A DNA stretch of 64,000 bases from contig CANPYC010000006.1 of NCBI GenBank assembly GCA_947587615.1, forward strand, positions 1 through 64,000, read 5' to 3'. Below are positions 63,127 through 64,000 of the stretch, one piece after another. Under the pieces are notes generated by a model that was not told the DNA's origin, made no database searches, and saw nothing but the letters and a program-made list of their open reading frames with translations. Position numbers and translations under genes: made by a program. The stretch comes from Candidatus Gastranaerophilales bacterium. Lineage in GTDB: Bacteria; Cyanobacteriota; Vampirovibrionia; Gastranaerophilales; Gastranaerophilaceae. Position 1 is the stretch's first letter, and each line of letters begins with the position of its first letter.

Positions 63127-64000
63127 ATGAAAAAAATATTTTTAATGCTATTAGCAGCTCTTACTCTTTGCGCTTGTTCAAATGTTGAACAAGTTCAAGC
63201 AGCCAAAGATTTTGAAATTACACCTTTGTTTTCAACAAAATCAAATGCTCAAAATAAAATTTGGGTGGGAACTTTTCAACTTGCTTTTAATGATATGAAA
63301 AATAAAGTCTTAAAGCTTGATAAAATTGAATTTGTTAATGAAAAACCGACAGATGAGCTTATCGGATTAAACAAAGAAGAATTTAATTCTTCAATGTTAA
63401 ATGAAAGCTCATACTTTACAAGCTATGGAGCGGTTTCTGAGCAAGCAAAAGAAGGAATAAAAAAAGGTATAAAAGAAAAGTTCAACGAAACTTCAGATAT
63501 AATTGACGAGCTCGACTGGACACCTGATGAAGGTAAATATTACGCTTACGCTATGCTAAAAAAACAATTTGAATTTTTAGAAGCATTTGATAAGCTTGAT
63601 GATGCGCCTTTTAATAATTCTGATGAAAAATATAAATATTTTGGTATAAAAGACGACTCTAAAAAAGAATTGGATAATAATATCCACGTATTTTTCTATA
63701 ACAATGAAAATGATTATGCAATATCTTTAAAAACAACAAATAATGATCAGGTTTATCTTTATAGAACGGATAAAAATGCCGATTTTAAAACATTGTATGA
63801 TGAAATGAATAAAAAAAGCTTAGCTTATGAAGGAGAAAGCGAATTTAGAGCAATTGATACTTTCAAAGCGCCCAATTTAAAAATTAATGAAATAAGAAAA
63901 TACACAGAACTTCTAAAAAAGACAATTGCAGGTACTTATAATCCTCCGATATGCTTTAAGGAAGCAATAGAAACAATTCAATTAGAGCTTGACAATAAAG
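63127..64000 (+). CDS. Lipoprotein with serpin-like C-terminal region, copy 2, truncated by window end
   Basis: Not in the ORF track because it runs past the window end. ATG at 63127 after AAGGAAA. Lipoprotein signal 'LALTLCAC'-like ('LLAALTLCACSNV'). It closely matches the first third of copy 1 ('WVGTFQLAFNDMK', then 'EKPTDELIGLNKEEFNSSML') and then diverges ('NDYAISLKTTNNDQVYLYRT'). The visible frame ends in 'AIETIQLELDNK'. A recent tandem duplication with later divergence is likely. Confidence 0.75.
   Translation, partial: MKKIFLMLLAALTLCACSNVEQVQAAKDFEITPLFSTKSNAQNKIWVGTFQLAFNDMKNKVLKLDKIEFVNEKPTDELIGLNKEEFNSSMLNESSYFTSYGAVSEQAKEGIKKGIKEKFNETSDIIDELDWTPDEGKYYAYAMLKKQFEFLEAFDKLDDAPFNNSDEKYKYFGIKDDSKKELDNNIHVFFYNNENDYAISLKTTNNDQVYLYRTDKNADFKTLYDEMNKKSLAYEGESEFRAIDTFKAPNLKINEIRKYTELLKKTIAGTYNPPICFKEAIETIQLELDNK

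Overview
The window is an AT-rich, gene-dense bacterial chromosome segment with short spacers and many 1-14 bp gene overlaps. No rRNA, tRNA, CRISPR array or complete insertion sequence was seen. I infer a gut-type non-photosynthetic relative of cyanobacteria (Vampirovibrionia/Melainabacteria, Gastranaerophilales-like). The grounds are MinCDE, a cyanobacterial-style Ski2/Mtr4 helicase and RecG with an N-terminal extension, a prepilin of the 'AFTLAEALITL' type, small 'ISFKSG' proteins, and a hydrogenase-4-like membrane complex. This placement rests on recognition, not on a phylogeny.

Layout. 1-2070: 5'-truncated Q/N-rich protein opening in a 48-bp tandem repeat, followed by an M50 site-2 protease. 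3.6-9.1 kb: small unknown protein, radA, coaX, dut and a Ski2-like helicase. 9.1-18.3 kb (minus): the whole de novo UMP pathway in one operon, pyrK-pyrD-pyrE-pyrB-pyrC-pyrF-carA-carB, preceded by a possible 10-codon leader peptide and attenuator. 18.5-21.2 kb: yidD, then two lineage-specific genes under a well-supported cobalamin-class riboswitch. 21.3-28.6 kb (minus): a six-gene hydrogenase-4-like complex whose large subunit has lost three of the four NiFe-ligand cysteines, so it looks like an energy-converting hydrogenase-related (Ehr) complex. 28.7-30.4 kb: hipBA with a four-copy palindromic operator array. 30.5-38.5 kb (minus): prepilin, aroE, topA, dprA, a TPR protein, an unknown repeat protein, and fixX/fixC. 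38.6-44.9 kb: glycosyltransferase-GtrA fusion, unknown protein, Orn/Lys/Arg decarboxylase, uvrA.

44.9-46.6 kb is a small accessory island between uvrA and recG: two XRE regulators, an HspR-like MerR regulator and two decayed ORF6N genes. One ORF6N gene carries an in-frame, hairpin-rich 43-codon insertion resembling a protein-coding palindromic element. 46.6-58.0 kb: recG, a CHASE2-cyclase, tspO, purine nucleoside phosphorylase, a probable rpoZ, a mosaic of palindromic repeats, an LD-carboxypeptidase-like gene, rplI and minC-minD-minE. 58.0-64.0 kb: an 'ISFKSG' small protein with its own strong promoter, an M48 protease, a YqeG-type phosphatase with a U32 peptidase-family protein, and a tandem pair of related lipoproteins with serpin-like C-terminal sequence. 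The second lipoprotein is cut by the window end.

Most genes are ordinary housekeeping. The best leads are the riboswitch on genes of unknown function, the in-frame palindromic insertion in ORF6N, the cysteine-poor hydrogenase-like complex, the hipBA operator array and the lipoprotein pair.
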